Assembly: GCF_900102505.1 (NCBI RefSeq)
Contig: NZ_FMVT01000005.1
Span: forward strand, 1 to 64,000
Source: Paracoccus tibetensis
GTDB taxonomy: Bacteria; Pseudomonadota; Alphaproteobacteria; Rhodobacterales; Rhodobacteraceae
Reading direction: 5' to 3'
DNA: 64,000 nt
Made by a program: the position numbers and the translations under genes. A model generated the notes under the pieces. It was not told the DNA's origin. It ran no database searches and saw only the letters and a list, made by a program, of their open reading frames with translations. Shown here piece after piece: positions 31,052 through 43,410 of this stretch. Within the stretch, counting starts at the first letter, position 1, and each line of letters starts with the position of its first letter.

Positions 31052-32910
31052 GTTTCGGCTCCGAACTGCAGGGCGACGAGGCGGGCATAGCTGCCGCCTT
31101 TCGCCATCAACTGGTCATGGCTGCCCTCTTCGACAACCCGGCCGGCCTCCATCACCACGATCTTGTCGGCGCCGCGGATGGTCGAGAGGCGATGCGCGAT
31201 CACCAGCGTCGTGCGGTCCTGCGAGAGCGTGTCCAGCGCGTCCTGGACGAGCCGTTCGGAGGCGGTGTCGAGGGCGCTGGTCGCCTCGTCCAGAAGCAGC
31301 ACGGGGGCGTCGCGGAGGATGGCGCGGGCGATGGCGACGCGCTGGCGCTGCCCGCCCGACAGGGCCGAGCCGCGGGGGCCGACGGGCGCGTCGAGGCTGC
31401 GCTGCTCGCCGAGGAAGTCGCTGACATGGGCGGCGTCGAGGGCGTCCTGCAGCTCGGCCTCGGAGGCGGCGGGGCGGCCCATCAGAACGTTGTCGCGCAG
31501 GCTCTCGTCAAAGAGCGCGGGCTCCTGCGAGACGGTCGAGAACTGGTCGCGCAGCGTGCCGAGGTCGTAGTCGGCGACCGGCACGCCGCCAAGAAGGACC
31601 GCGCCCTCGTCCGGATCAACCATGCGGGTGAGGAGGTTGAAGACGGTGGACTTGCCCGCGCCCGAGGGGCCGACGAGGGCGGTGGTCTGGCCGGCCTCGG
31701 CGGAGAGGGTAAGGCCGTTCAGCACCGGCTGGCCGTCGAAGGAGAGGCGCACGTCGCGCAGCTCGATGCCGGTGGCGACGGGGGGCGCGGTGCGGGGGCC
31801 GGAAAGGACGGTCGGAGCCGTGTCGAAGACCTGGTAGATCCGTTCGAGGCTGGCGGCGGCGGTCTGCCAGGTGCCGGCGAGGCCGCCGAGGCGGCGCATG
31901 GGCTGGAAGGCGAGCGCGAGGGCGGTGAAGAAGGCCATGAAGTCGCCGACGCTGCGCGTGCCGTCCATTACCTCGCGCCCGCCGAGGGCGAGGACGGCGA
32001 TGAAGCCGATGCCGGTGACGATGTCGGTGAGGGCCGGGATGACCGAGGAGGTGGCGGCGACCTTGGTCTCGGCCGTGCGGATGCGGCCGACGATCTCGGC
32101 GAAGCGGCGGGTCTGGTCGGCCTCGGCGCGGTTCAGGCGGATCGAGGCGATGCCGTGGAGCACCTCGTCCAGGCGGGTAGCGCGCAGCGAGGCGTTGGCG
32201 CGGTTCTGGCGCATCTTGCGGCGGATGTAGCGCTGCACGAGGGCGGCGGGCATGATCAGGATCGGCGCACCGACCAGCGCGGCCAGCGTCCACCACGGGT
32301 CGATGGTCAGGGTCACGGCGAAGAGCATGACCAGCGCGATGGCATCGCGCGTGGCCCCGGTGATCAGCGTGGCCCAGACCCCTTGGACGGCCTGGGTGTC
32401 GCCCTGCACGCGCTCGATCATGGCGCCGGGCGGGTTCTCGCGGAAGAAGCGGCCGTCGAGGGTCATGATATGCGACAGCAGGTGCGTCTGCATCGTCGTC
32501 GAGACCGAGAGCGAGATGCGCGTCAGCAGCGCGCGGGACGAGACAAGCGTGAAGGCGCGCAGCACGAAGACCCCAAGGATGGCGCCGCCCACCCACCAGA
32601 GCGCGCCCTCGTCCCCGCCGATGAAGACCCGGTCGAAGAGCGGCTTCAGCATCCAGCTGATGAGCGCGAGGGTCGAGCCCTCGATCGTCATCAGGACGAA
32701 GGCAATGGCCATCGCGCCGCGATGCGGGCGCAGGTAGTCGATCCACAGCCGATGGAGCAGCCCCTGCATCCGGGTGGAGCCGAGGGTGGTGGCGGCGGCG
32801 GCGATCTGCGTCTCGGCCGGCACGGCATCCGGGTCGGTGGGCGCATCGGGCATGGCGAGAGGGGCGGCGTCGGGAATGGCAGCCTCGGGGCTGGGCGGGC
32901 GTGGGGTCAC
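31048..32910 (-). CDS. ABC exporter, fused permease and ATPase (MsbA-like)
   Basis: This 620-residue half-transporter has a non-conserved N-terminal extension of about 45 residues and six transmembrane helices (about 60-340). The nucleotide-binding domain has GPSGAGKST (Walker A), ALSGGQRQR (signature), VLLLDEATSALD (Walker B) and the H-loop VIAHRLSTI. It functions as a homodimer in export of lipids, drugs or peptides; the substrate is unknown. It heads an operon with ygfZ and dinB and is divergent from the aminotransferase gene. Confidence 0.92.
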   Translation of the reverse strand: MTPRPPSPEAAIPDAAPLAMPDAPTDPDAVPAETQIAAAATTLGSTRMQGLLHRLWIDYLRPHRGAMAIAFVLMTIEGSTLALISWMLKPLFDRVFIGGDEGALWWVGGAILGVFVLRAFTLVSSRALLTRISLSVSTTMQTHLLSHIMTLDGRFFRENPPGAMIERVQGDTQAVQGVWATLITGATRDAIALVMLFAVTLTIDPWWTLAALVGAPILIMPAALVQRYIRRKMRQNRANASLRATRLDEVLHGIASIRLNRAEADQTRRFAEIVGRIRTAETKVAATSSVIPALTDIVTGIGFIAVLALGGREVMDGTRSVGDFMAFFTALALAFQPMRRLGGLAGTWQTAAASLERIYQVFDTAPTVLSGPRTAPPVATGIELRDVRLSFDGQPVLNGLTLSAEAGQTTALVGPSGAGKSTVFNLLTRMVDPDEGAVLLGGVPVADYDLGTLRDQFSTVSQEPALFDESLRDNVLMGRPAASEAELQDALDAAHVSDFLGEQRSLDAPVGPRGSALSGGQRQRVAIARAILRDAPVLLLDEATSALDTASERLVQDALDTLSQDRTTLVIAHRLSTIRGADKIVVMEAGRVVEEGSHDQLMAKGGSYARLVALQFGAET

Positions 32911-33088
32911 GGCGAGGCCTTTCCTCTCGTCGCCGCCAGTCGCGGCTTTGCGACAGGCTTAACCGCTGGCGGCGGCTGCCTCAAGGCAAGGCCGGGATGG
33001 CGCGCCGTGGACCCTGTCCGACCGCCGAGGCCGTTGACGGGGCAGGCAGGCGGTTTTAGCGGTACTGCACGATGTGAAGGAACACCTT

Positions 33089-34258
33089 ATGAGCCTTGGT
33101 TACGGTCACGAGCATATTGCCATCCCCGGCCCCTCGCCGGTGCCGACGCGCGTTCTGAACGCCGCCCACCGCGCCTCGCCCGACATCTATGCCGAGCCGC
33201 TGGCCGCGCTGAACCTGCAGGTCATGGCGCAGCTGAAGCGGCTGGCGGGAACGCGGGCGAACCTCGCGCCCTATATCGGCAACGGCCATGCGGCATGGGA
33301 GGCGGCGACAGCGAACCTGTTCGACCGGGGTGAGACGGTGCTCGTGCTGACCTCGGGCCATTTCGGGCGCTCGTGGGCGGATGTGCTGACGGCCTGCGGG
33401 GTCGAGGTCGAGCGGCTGGATTTCGGCAACGCGCCAGCTGATCCGGCGCGGCTGGCGGCGCGGCTGGCGGCTGACCCGGAAAGCGAGCTGAAGGCGGTTA
33501 TGGTCTGCCAGATCGACACGGCCAGCGGCACGCAGGCCGACATCCCGGCGCTGCGCGCGGCCATGGGGGACCACCCGGCGCTGCTGGTCGTGGATGCCAT
33601 CGCCTCGCTTGGCTGCGCGCCGATGAAGATGGACGAATGGGGCGTCGACGTGCTGCTGTCGGCGAGCCAGAAGGGGCTGATGTGCCCGCCGGGCATGGCC
33701 TTTGTCTGGTTCTCGGACAAGGCGGCCGCGCGCGGGAAGACCGGGCTGACGACCCCCTATTGGGACTGGCACATCCGCGCGGGGGCCGAGCAGCTGTGGC
33801 GTTTCTGGGGCGGCACGCCGCCGGTCCAGCAGGTCTATGCGCTGGACGAAGCGCTGCGGATGATCCTGGAGGAAGAGGGGCTGGAGGCGGTCTGGTCGCG
33901 CCATGCCCGCCTTGCCCGCGCGGTCTGGGCGGCGGTGGATGCTTGGGGCGCTGGCAATGACGGCATCCGGGTGACGGTGGCGGATGCGGCGGCGCGGGCG
34001 GCCTCGGTGACGGCGGTGACCCTGCCGCGGGCGGACGAGCTGCGGGCCTGGGTCGCAGGGGTCTGCGGGGTGACGCTTGGCGTGGGCCTCGGCGCGCCGG
34101 AGCCGTCGGGGGCGCTGCGGGTGGCGCATATGGGCCATTGCAACGCGGCGATGGTGCTGGGCGTTCTGGGCGCGATGGAGGCCGGGATGATCGCGCTGGA
34201 GATCCCGCACGGGCCGGGCGGGCTGAACGCCGCCGCAGCGGTCGTGGCAGGCGGCTAG
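33089..34258 (+). CDS. class V PLP-dependent aminotransferase (alanine/serine-glyoxylate type)
   Basis: This 389-residue fold-type I enzyme opens IAIPGPSPVPTRVL, typical of alanine-glyoxylate and serine-glyoxylate aminotransferases. GNGHAAWEAA and VVDAIASLG (PLP-binding Asp) follow, then the Schiff-base Lys in LLSASQKGLMCPPG. The C-terminal Arg region LRVAHMGHCN completes the domain. It may transaminate glyoxylate in photorespiratory or methylotrophic type metabolism; the exact amino donor is not clear. AAGGA at 33077-33081 supports ATG 33089. The stop overlaps rsmD's stop (convergent). Confidence 0.88.
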   Translation: MSLGYGHEHIAIPGPSPVPTRVLNAAHRASPDIYAEPLAALNLQVMAQLKRLAGTRANLAPYIGNGHAAWEAATANLFDRGETVLVLTSGHFGRSWADVLTACGVEVERLDFGNAPADPARLAARLAADPESELKAVMVCQIDTASGTQADIPALRAAMGDHPALLVVDAIASLGCAPMKMDEWGVDVLLSASQKGLMCPPGMAFVWFSDKAAARGKTGLTTPYWDWHIRAGAEQLWRFWGGTPPVQQVYALDEALRMILEEEGLEAVWSRHARLARAVWAAVDAWGAGNDGIRVTVADAAARAASVTAVTLPRADELRAWVAGVCGVTLGVGLGAPEPSGALRVAHMGHCNAAMVLGVLGAMEAGMIALEIPHGPGGLNAAAAVVAGG

Positions 34259-34815
34259 GATTTCCAGCGCGCCAGCGTGACCAGCGTGGCGCCGTAGCGG
34301 CGCTGGTCGAGGAGCGCGGTGTCGGGCGGCAGGACCGGCGGGACGCTCTCCTCCCACAGAATCGTGGCGCCGGGGGCGAGCCAGCCGCCGGCGATGGCCG
34401 AGGCGAGTGCGGCCTCTCCCCTGCCCTGCCCGTAGGGCGGGTCGAGGAAGACGAGGCCTGCGGTTTCGGTCGCGGCCGGCAGGCGGGTGGCATCGCGCTT
34501 CAGGTGCCGGACACGGTCCGCGGCGCGAGCGCGGGCGATGTTCTGGCGGATGAGGCTTGCGGCGGCGGCGCCGTGATCGACCAGCGTGGCGCTGGCGGCT
34601 CCGCGCGAGATCGCCTCGAGCCCGAGGGCGCCGGTGCCGGCGAAAAGGTCGAGCACATGGGCGCCGGGCAGCGGGTTGCCGTGACTGCCGTTGATCAGCA
34701 GGTTGAAGATCGATTCGCGGACGCGGTCGGTGGTGGGGCGCAGGTGGGCGGCCGCGTCGCCGGACCCGACATCGGCCAGTTTCAGGCCGCGGAAGGACCC
34801 TCCGATGATCCTCAT
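34255..34815 (-). CDS. rsmD: 16S rRNA (guanine966-N2)-methyltransferase
   Basis: This 186-residue SAM methyltransferase starts MRIIGGSFRGLKL and continues with RPTTDRVRESIFN, the RsmD signature. HVLDLFAGTGALGLEA follows (SAM binding) and the catalytic VFLDPPYG (D/NPPY). It methylates G966 of 16S rRNA in the 30S subunit. It is convergent with the aminotransferase, with overlapping stop codons. Confidence 0.94.
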   Translation of the reverse strand: MRIIGGSFRGLKLADVGSGDAAAHLRPTTDRVRESIFNLLINGSHGNPLPGAHVLDLFAGTGALGLEAISRGAASATLVDHGAAAASLIRQNIARARAADRVRHLKRDATRLPAATETAGLVFLDPPYGQGRGEAALASAIAGGWLAPGATILWEESVPPVLPPDTALLDQRRYGATLVTLARWKS

Positions 34816-34828
34816 GTGGCGGGCGCCT

Positions 34829-34861
34829 TGATGGGTATTTGGGCAACGAAGAAGCCCATCA
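34829..34861. repeat. intergenic repeat E: short palindromic ATGGGTATTTGG element
   Basis: GATGGG (34830-34835) and CCCATC (34855-34860) form a stem around TATTTGGGCAACGAAGAAG. The half ATGGGTATTTGGGCAACG is also seen in the larger inverted repeat at 44121-44177, and its TATTTGG core matches the tail of the other repeats. It sits between the rsmD start and the reductase gene stop. Confidence 0.65.
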
Positions 34862-36052
34862 GAGCAGCGCCTTGAGGTCGGGGGTGGCGGCGACGGCGTC
34901 CGGGTCGGGCGAGCGGCCGGCCTCGATCAGGCGCTTGCCGATCATGTAGGCGCGCGGGTCGTTCAGCGCGTCGACGGCGATGAGGCGGTTCTGGCGGAAA
35001 TACCAGACCGAGGCCGAGGGGGCGGCGCCGCGCTGCACGATCCGGTCATGGCCGGTGCCGAGCCCGGCGATCTGGAGCTTGGTGTCGAACTGGTCCGACC
35101 AGAACCACGGCTTCGGCTGCCAGGGGCGGCTCGCGCCGAGGATGTTGTCTGCCACCGCCTCGGCCATGTCGATGGCGCCGCCGACGCTTTCGAGGCGCAG
35201 GCGGCCGCCCTGATGCGGGATGCTGGCGCAGTCGCCGGCGGCCCAGATGGCGGGATCGGAGGTGCGGCCGAAGCCGTCGGCGGCGATGCCGTTGTCGAGC
35301 GCGAGGCCGGCAGTGGCGGCGAGGTCGGTCTCGGGCAGGACGCCGATGCCCTGGATCACGATCTCGGCGGGGATGTGGCGGCCGTCGGTCAGCTGGATGC
35401 CGGTGGCGCGCTCCGTGCCCGCGATGGCGCTGATGGCGATGCCTTCGAGGATGGTGGTGCCGTGGGCGCTGTGCAGATCGCGGACGAGGGCGGCAGTCTC
35501 GGCGCAGGCGACGCGGCCGAGGATGCGGGGCGCGGCCTCGATCAGCGTGACCTCGAGGCCGAGCTTGCGGGCGACGGCCGCGGCCTCGAGCCCGACATAG
35601 CCGCCGCCGATGACGGCGAGGCGGCGGCCGGCACGAAGCTCGGGCGCGAGGACGTCGATGTCGGCGAGGCTGCGGATGACATGGGTGCCGGGCAGCTCGC
35701 CCCCCATCGCGACGGGCAGGCGCCGCGGGCGGGCGCCGAGGGTCAGCGCGAGGGCGTCGTAGGGGTGGTGGCCCCTGTCGGTGACCAGGACGCGCGCGGC
35801 AGGGTCGATCCGCAAGGCGCGCTCGGCCAGGCGCAGCTCGATCCGCTGCTCGGCCCACCAGCCCTCGCCGCGCAGCAGCAGGCGATCCACGCCCATCTCG
35901 CCGAGCAGGTAGCCCTTGGAAAGGGGCGGGCGCTGGTAGGGCGCCACCGGCTCGGCGCCGATCAGGGTCAGCGGGCCGTCATGGCCGCTGGCCCGCAGCC
36001 GCGCCGCCATGGAGGCCGCTGCCTGCCCTGCCCCCACGATCACGATCCGCAT
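34859..36052 (-). CDS. FAD-dependent ferredoxin/rubredoxin reductase
   Basis: This 397-residue two-dinucleotide-binding flavoprotein has the FAD motif IVIVGAGQAAASMAARLR at the start, PYQRPPLSKGYL, the NAD motif LAVIGGGYVGLEAAAVARK near residue 148, and a C-terminal FAD contact in IWAAGDCAS. This is the pattern of reductases for [2Fe-2S] ferredoxins of P450 and dioxygenase systems. No partner ferredoxin or oxygenase gene is adjacent, so its electron acceptor is open. It is a single-gene unit. Confidence 0.88.
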   Translation of the reverse strand: MRIVIVGAGQAAASMAARLRASGHDGPLTLIGAEPVAPYQRPPLSKGYLLGEMGVDRLLLRGEGWWAEQRIELRLAERALRIDPAARVLVTDRGHHPYDALALTLGARPRRLPVAMGGELPGTHVIRSLADIDVLAPELRAGRRLAVIGGGYVGLEAAAVARKLGLEVTLIEAAPRILGRVACAETAALVRDLHSAHGTTILEGIAISAIAGTERATGIQLTDGRHIPAEIVIQGIGVLPETDLAATAGLALDNGIAADGFGRTSDPAIWAAGDCASIPHQGGRLRLESVGGAIDMAEAVADNILGASRPWQPKPWFWSDQFDTKLQIAGLGTGHDRIVQRGAAPSASVWYFRQNRLIAVDALNDPRAYMIGKRLIEAGRSPDPDAVAATPDLKALL

Positions 36053-36125
36053 GCGCTCATCCCTAGCCGCCCAACGGGAGGCAACCTATAGTGCGCGCGA
36101 ATCCGTTGCAATTCAGGAGCGTGAC

Positions 36126-36611
36126 ATGACCATCACCGTCGGAGACAAGCTGCCCGAGGGCCAACTTCTGCGCGTGGGCGAGGCCGGGCCCGAAACGGTC
36201 GCCACCGCCGACCTGTCGCAGGGCCGCGTGGCGCTGTTCGGCCTGCCGGGTGCCTTCACCGGCACCTGCACCAACGCCCATATGCCCAGCTTCGTGCGCA
36301 CGGCAGACGCCTTTCGCCAGAAGGGCATCGACCGCATCGTCTGCGTGACCGTCAACGATCCCTTTGTCGCGAAGGCCTGGGCCGAGGCGACGGGCGCCGG
36401 CAATGCCGGGATCGAGGTGCTGGCCGATGCCGATGGCAGCCTCACCAAGGCGATGGGCCTCGACTTCTCGAACCCCGCCGTGGGCTTCTTCGGCCGCAGC
36501 AAGCGCTATGCCGCCCTCCTGAAGGACGGGCAGTTCGAGGCCCTGGACGTCGAGGATGGCCCGGGCAACTGCAGCGTCAGCGCCGGCGAGGCGCTGCTGG
36601 AGAGGGCCTGA
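36126..36611 (+). CDS. peroxiredoxin (Prx5-type, AhpC/TSA family)
   Basis: This 161-residue thiol peroxidase has the peroxidatic Cys in GAFTGTCTNAHMPSF near residue 49 and a second Cys near the end (GNCSVS) that may act in resolution. This is the Prx5 type, reducing H2O2 and organic peroxides with thioredoxin or glutaredoxin. ATG 36126 has AGGAG at 36115-36119. It is divergent from the flavoprotein gene with 73 bp between the two start codons. Confidence 0.92.
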   Translation: MTITVGDKLPEGQLLRVGEAGPETVATADLSQGRVALFGLPGAFTGTCTNAHMPSFVRTADAFRQKGIDRIVCVTVNDPFVAKAWAEATGAGNAGIEVLADADGSLTKAMGLDFSNPAVGFFGRSKRYAALLKDGQFEALDVEDGPGNCSVSAGEALLERA

Positions 36612-36612
36612 C

Positions 36613-36665
36613 CTTCATCTTCTGTGGTCAAGTATCCCGGGGGTCCGGGGGCAGAGCCCCCGGCC
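36613..36665. repeat. intergenic repeat D (inverted copy)
   Basis: Read on the minus strand this is the same element as A-C: stem CCGGGGGC / GCCCCCGG (36645-36652 and 36656-36663, loop AGA) followed by GGGATACTTGACCACAGAAG. It lies just after the peroxiredoxin stop. Confidence 0.7.
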
Positions 36666-36767
36666 GTCGCGGGACGCAATCAGGCCATCTGCGATGAGAG
36701 GGGGTTTTTGCCCTGCCCCTGATCCGGCGCCCGCCGGCACAGCGCGCGTTTCGCAGGGCGCCATTCG

Positions 36768-37910
36768 CTACTCCTGCAACGCGCCGCGGCGGAATGGCGT
36801 GAACTCGGCCAGCGCCTCGATCTCGGCGCCCATCGCCTCGCGCTCCTGCAGCAGATATGCGTCGAGGGCGCGCAGGAAGCCGGGGTCGGGCGTCCAGTGC
36901 AGCGAGTGGATCGGGACCGGCTCGTAGCCGCGGGCGAGCTTGTGATCGCCTTGGGCGCCGGCCTCGACGCGGGCAAGGCCGTGGGCGATCGCGTGGTCGA
37001 TGGCCTGGTGGTAGCAAAGCTCGAAATGCAGGAAGGGGTGGTCCTCGGTGCAGCCCCAGTAGCGGCCGTAGATCGCGTCTAGGCCGAGGAAGTTCAGCGC
37101 GCCGGCGATGGGGCGGCCGTCGCGCTCGGCCAAGACCAGAAGGACGTCCTCGCGCATCGTCTGATGGACGTGGTCGAAGAAGGCGCGGGTGAGGTAGGGC
37201 TGGCCCCATTTGCGGCTGCCGGTGTCCTGGTAGAAGGTCCAGAAGGCGTCCCAGTGATGCGGCTTCAGGTCGTCCCCCCGAAGATGCCGGATCGTGCCGC
37301 CGAAGTCCTGGGCGCGGGCGCGCTCTTTCCGCAGGTCCTTGCGCTTGCGCGAGGAGAGGGCGCCGAGGAAGTCCTCGAAGCTGCCATAGCCGCGGTTCAG
37401 CCAGTGATACTGCTGCGTCACGCGGGGCAGGAAGCCGGCGGCCGTGCCGATGGCGGCCTCGTTTTCGGTACAGAAGGTGATGTGGGCCGACGACGCCCCG
37501 ACGCGCTCGGTCAGCTGCATCAGCGCCTGCGCCAGCGCGGCCTGCGCGCCGGCGTCCCTAGCCAGCAGGCGGCGGCCGGTGGCGGGAGTGAAGGGGGCGG
37601 CGCATTGCAGCTTTGGGTAATACCGCCCGCCCGCGCGGGTATAGGCCTGGGCCCAGGCATGGTCGAAGATGTATTCGCCCTGGCTGTGGGCCTTCGCATA
37701 GAGCGGCAGCGCGCCGACGACCTGCCCATCCCGCTCGAGCGTGACGTGCAGGCTTTGCCAGCCGGTGCCGGTCCCGACCGACCTGGACTGCTCCAGCGCC
37801 AGCAGGAAGCGGTGGGTGGTGAAGGGATTGCCGTCACCGAGATCGTCCCACGTCTGCGGATCGATCTCGGCAACCGAGGCGTGGGTCGTCAGGCTCAGCG
37901 TGTCGTTCAT
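36768..37910 (-). CDS. GNAT/FemAB-like N-acyltransferase (DUF482-type)
   Basis: This 380-residue protein is of the peptidogalycan-biosynthesis-protein/DUF482 type, a double-GNAT fold related to FemAB. Recognisable blocks are NPFTTHRFLLALEQS, FSSRKRKDLRKERA-like (here LSSRKRKDLRKERARAQDF), GSRKWGQPYLTR and HFELCYHQAIDHAI. The substrate is unknown. ATG 37910 begins the conserved part; the open frame further upstream is not protein-like. It lies upstream of no obvious partner genes. Confidence 0.8.
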   Translation of the reverse strand: MNDTLSLTTHASVAEIDPQTWDDLGDGNPFTTHRFLLALEQSRSVGTGTGWQSLHVTLERDGQVVGALPLYAKAHSQGEYIFDHAWAQAYTRAGGRYYPKLQCAAPFTPATGRRLLARDAGAQAALAQALMQLTERVGASSAHITFCTENEAAIGTAAGFLPRVTQQYHWLNRGYGSFEDFLGALSSRKRKDLRKERARAQDFGGTIRHLRGDDLKPHHWDAFWTFYQDTGSRKWGQPYLTRAFFDHVHQTMREDVLLVLAERDGRPIAGALNFLGLDAIYGRYWGCTEDHPFLHFELCYHQAIDHAIAHGLARVEAGAQGDHKLARGYEPVPIHSLHWTPDPGFLRALDAYLLQEREAMGAEIEALAEFTPFRRGALQE

Positions 37911-38073
37911 GGGGCGAAGATAGGCATGGCGCGGCAGCTTGTCAGGGGGCGGCGTGCGTTTGGCCGCAGGGGCTGCGGGAGCTGCGGGTTTTTCGGGCGG
38001 AGCGCCTGCGGTCTGCCTGCGTGCATTGGTCTTCCTGCTCTTGTGGCGGGGCCGCTTTTGCGTCCCCCGGTCG

Positions 38074-38128
38074 CCGGGGGCGCTTCGCCCCCCGGACCCC
38101 GCGAGGATATTTGGGCACAGAAGATGAG
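38074..38128. repeat. intergenic repeat B: GC hairpin plus AGGATATTTGG tail
   Basis: CCGGGGGCG / CGCCCCCCGG-like stem with a CTTCG-type loop (about 38074-38096), then GACCCC and GAGGATATTTGGGCACAG. Same family as A, C and D. It lies between the GDPD gene's 3' end and the DUF482-type gene. Confidence 0.72.
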
Positions 38129-38194
38129 GAAGGGGCGGTTCGCCCTGGGCTGGAGGCTGCGCGCTCTGCCGTGCCTGAAGCCGCGGGCGCGGGA

Positions 38195-38944
38195 TCACAA
38201 GGCGGCGCGGTAGCCCTCGAAGGTCACGTTATGGGCGACGCGGCGGGCGGCGGCTTCCTCGGCTTCGGAGCAGATGGTCCAGCTGAGGATCGGCACGCCT
38301 TGCGCCTTCAGCGCGTCCACGCGCGGGTTCATGAGGTCGTCCTTGTCATGCGAGATGAAGGACGCGCCGACCTTGTCGAAATCCGTGATCAGCGCCAGTT
38401 CCTCGCGCCGCGCGGGCGGGATGCGGGCCCAGTCCGCCGCGGGGAAGGCGCAGGTCGTCAGGCCGACGGGGATCTGCGGGGCGGCGGCGCGGAAGGCGGC
38501 GATCATGTGGGGGTTGAAGGACATCACCGCCACCGGCCCCGCATAATCCGCCAGCAGTTCGGCGGTGCGGGCGGGCAGCGCGCCGACATTGGGGCCGCAG
38601 GTGCCGTCCTGGTCCTTCAGCTCGATCAGCAGCGGGACCTGGCCGGCGACCAGGTCAAGAAGCTGCGCGAGGGTCGGCACCGGCTCGTTCGTGCCCAGAA
38701 GGCGCAGGCCGGCCAGCGTCGCCGGGTCGGTCGCCGCAATGAAGCCGGGCGTGCCGGTCAGGCGCTGGAGCTGGTAGTCGTGGAAGACCAGCGGCTCGCC
38801 GCCGGGGCCCGGCTGGATGTCGCATTCGATGCCGTAGCCGGCCTCAATGGCGGCTCGGGCGGCGGTGAGGCTGTTCTCCGGCACGCCGGGCGAATGGAGG
38901 CCCCGATGCGTGATCGGGACCGTCAGGAAGCGTTCGTCCAGCAT
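38195..38944 (-). CDS. glycerophosphodiester phosphodiesterase
   Basis: This 249-residue GDPD TIM barrel has an active-site His/Arg in ITHRGLHSPGVPENSL near residue 13, the metal ligands E and D in IECDIQ, and the second His in PLVFHDYQL. It cleaves glycerophosphodiesters to glycerol 3-phosphate and alcohol, in the cytoplasm since no signal is seen. Its ATG shares a base with the stop of ridA (TGATG), so the two are coupled. Confidence 0.92.
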   Translation of the reverse strand: MLDERFLTVPITHRGLHSPGVPENSLTAARAAIEAGYGIECDIQPGPGGEPLVFHDYQLQRLTGTPGFIAATDPATLAGLRLLGTNEPVPTLAQLLDLVAGQVPLLIELKDQDGTCGPNVGALPARTAELLADYAGPVAVMSFNPHMIAAFRAAAPQIPVGLTTCAFPAADWARIPPARREELALITDFDKVGASFISHDKDDLMNPRVDALKAQGVPILSWTICSEAEEAAARRVAHNVTFEGYRAAL

Positions 38945-39399
38945 CAGCGGACCTCGAAGACGGCCTCGATCTCGACCGCGACGCCGAAGGGCAGCGAGGA
39001 GGCCGAGACGGCGGCGCGTACATGGCGGCCGGCCTCGCCGAAGACCTCGACCATCAGGTCCGAGCAGCCGTTGATGACCTTGGGCTGGTCGGTGAAGTCG
39101 GAGGTCGAGTTCACGAAGCCGGTCAGCTTCACCACGCGGCTCACCCGGTCCAGATCGCCGATGGCGGCCTTGAGCTGCGCGATCAGCGCCAGCCCGCAGC
39201 GGCGGGCGGCCTGCGCGCCCAGCTCGACTGTCGTGCCGTCGCCCAGCTTGCCGGTGATGAGGCCGCTCTCGTCGGCGCTGATCTGGCCCGAGACGAAGAC
39301 CAGGTTGCCGGTCTGCACGAAGGGGACGTAGTTCGCGGCGGGCATGGGGGCTTCGGGAAGGGTGATGCCCTTGTCCTTGAGGCTTGCTTCGATGCTCAT
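38944..39399 (-). CDS. RidA/YjgF-family enamine/imine deaminase
   Basis: This 151-residue protein has the YjgF/RidA motifs PFVQTGNLVFVSGQI and GLALIAQLKAAIGDLDRV, plus a late SSLPFGVAVEIEAVFEV. It is longer at the N-terminus than classical RidA and fits the Rid subgroup common in alphaproteobacteria. The family hydrolyses reactive enamines and imines; in some subgroups the catalytic Arg is missing, and here the usual Arg position near the end reads SSLPFGVAVE, so activity is uncertain. ATG 39399 has GAGGA upstream. Confidence 0.88.
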   Translation of the reverse strand: MSIEASLKDKGITLPEAPMPAANYVPFVQTGNLVFVSGQISADESGLITGKLGDGTTVELGAQAARRCGLALIAQLKAAIGDLDRVSRVVKLTGFVNSTSDFTDQPKVINGCSDLMVEVFGEAGRHVRAAVSASSLPFGVAVEIEAVFEVR

Positions 39400-39442
39400 G
39401 GGGTCCTCGCGTTGTGATGGGCGGACCCTAGCGCGGGCGGGC

Positions 39443-42889
<3,447 letters not shown>

Positions 42890-43029
42890 GGGCAGGTTCC
42901 TGAGGGTTGCAGGGGCGAGTGTCTCTCGCATGGGGCCGTCCTGTCAACAAGTCCGCAAGATGTGGGAGAGAGTGGAAGCAGTGACACAAGATGCTGGCAC
43001 GGCCGGCGCGGCAGGCGTAGAATGATGCC

Positions 43030-43410
43030 ATGATCCAGACGCTGGCCATCATCCTCGGCTTCCAGCTCGTGGGCGAGATCGCCTCGCGCGCGCTCGCCCT
43101 GCCGCTGCCCGGCCCGGTCTTGGGACTGATGCTGCTGGTGCTGGCGCTGGTGCTGCGCCCGCCCCTGGCCGCGCATATCCGGGCGGTGACGCAGGGGCTC
43201 TTGGCGCATCTGTCGCTGTTCTTCGTGCCCGCCGGGGTGGGGATCGTGGCGCATCTGGACCTGCTGCGCGCGCACGGGATCGGGCTGGCGGCGGCGCTGG
43301 CGGGCTCGACGGTGCTGGCGATCGCGGCAGGGGCGCTGGCCTTCACCTGGGTTGCGCATTGGACCAGGCAGGAAGAGCCCGAGGCGCTGCGGGACCAAGG
43401 CCGTGAATGA
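43030..43410 (+). CDS. lrgA: CidA/LrgA-family holin-like protein
   Basis: This 126-residue protein has four hydrophobic helices (LAIILGFQLVGEIASRALAL, then PGPVLGLMLLVLALVLRPPL and so on). The family pattern LPGPVLGLMLLV and LFFVPAGVGIVAH is present. CidA/LrgA proteins are holin-like and work with an LrgB partner in control of murein hydrolysis, or in export of overflow metabolites such as pyruvate. The lrgB gene overlaps it by 8 bp. Confidence 0.9.
   Translation: MIQTLAIILGFQLVGEIASRALALPLPGPVLGLMLLVLALVLRPPLAAHIRAVTQGLLAHLSLFFVPAGVGIVAHLDLLRAHGIGLAAALAGSTVLAIAAGALAFTWVAHWTRQEEPEALRDQGRE

Noticed and set aside
31117-33333. Long plus-strand open frame opposite the ABC exporter
   Set aside because: It is the mirror of the exporter coding strand in GC-rich DNA, with Gly/Ala/Asp-rich low-complexity sequence and no recognised domain.
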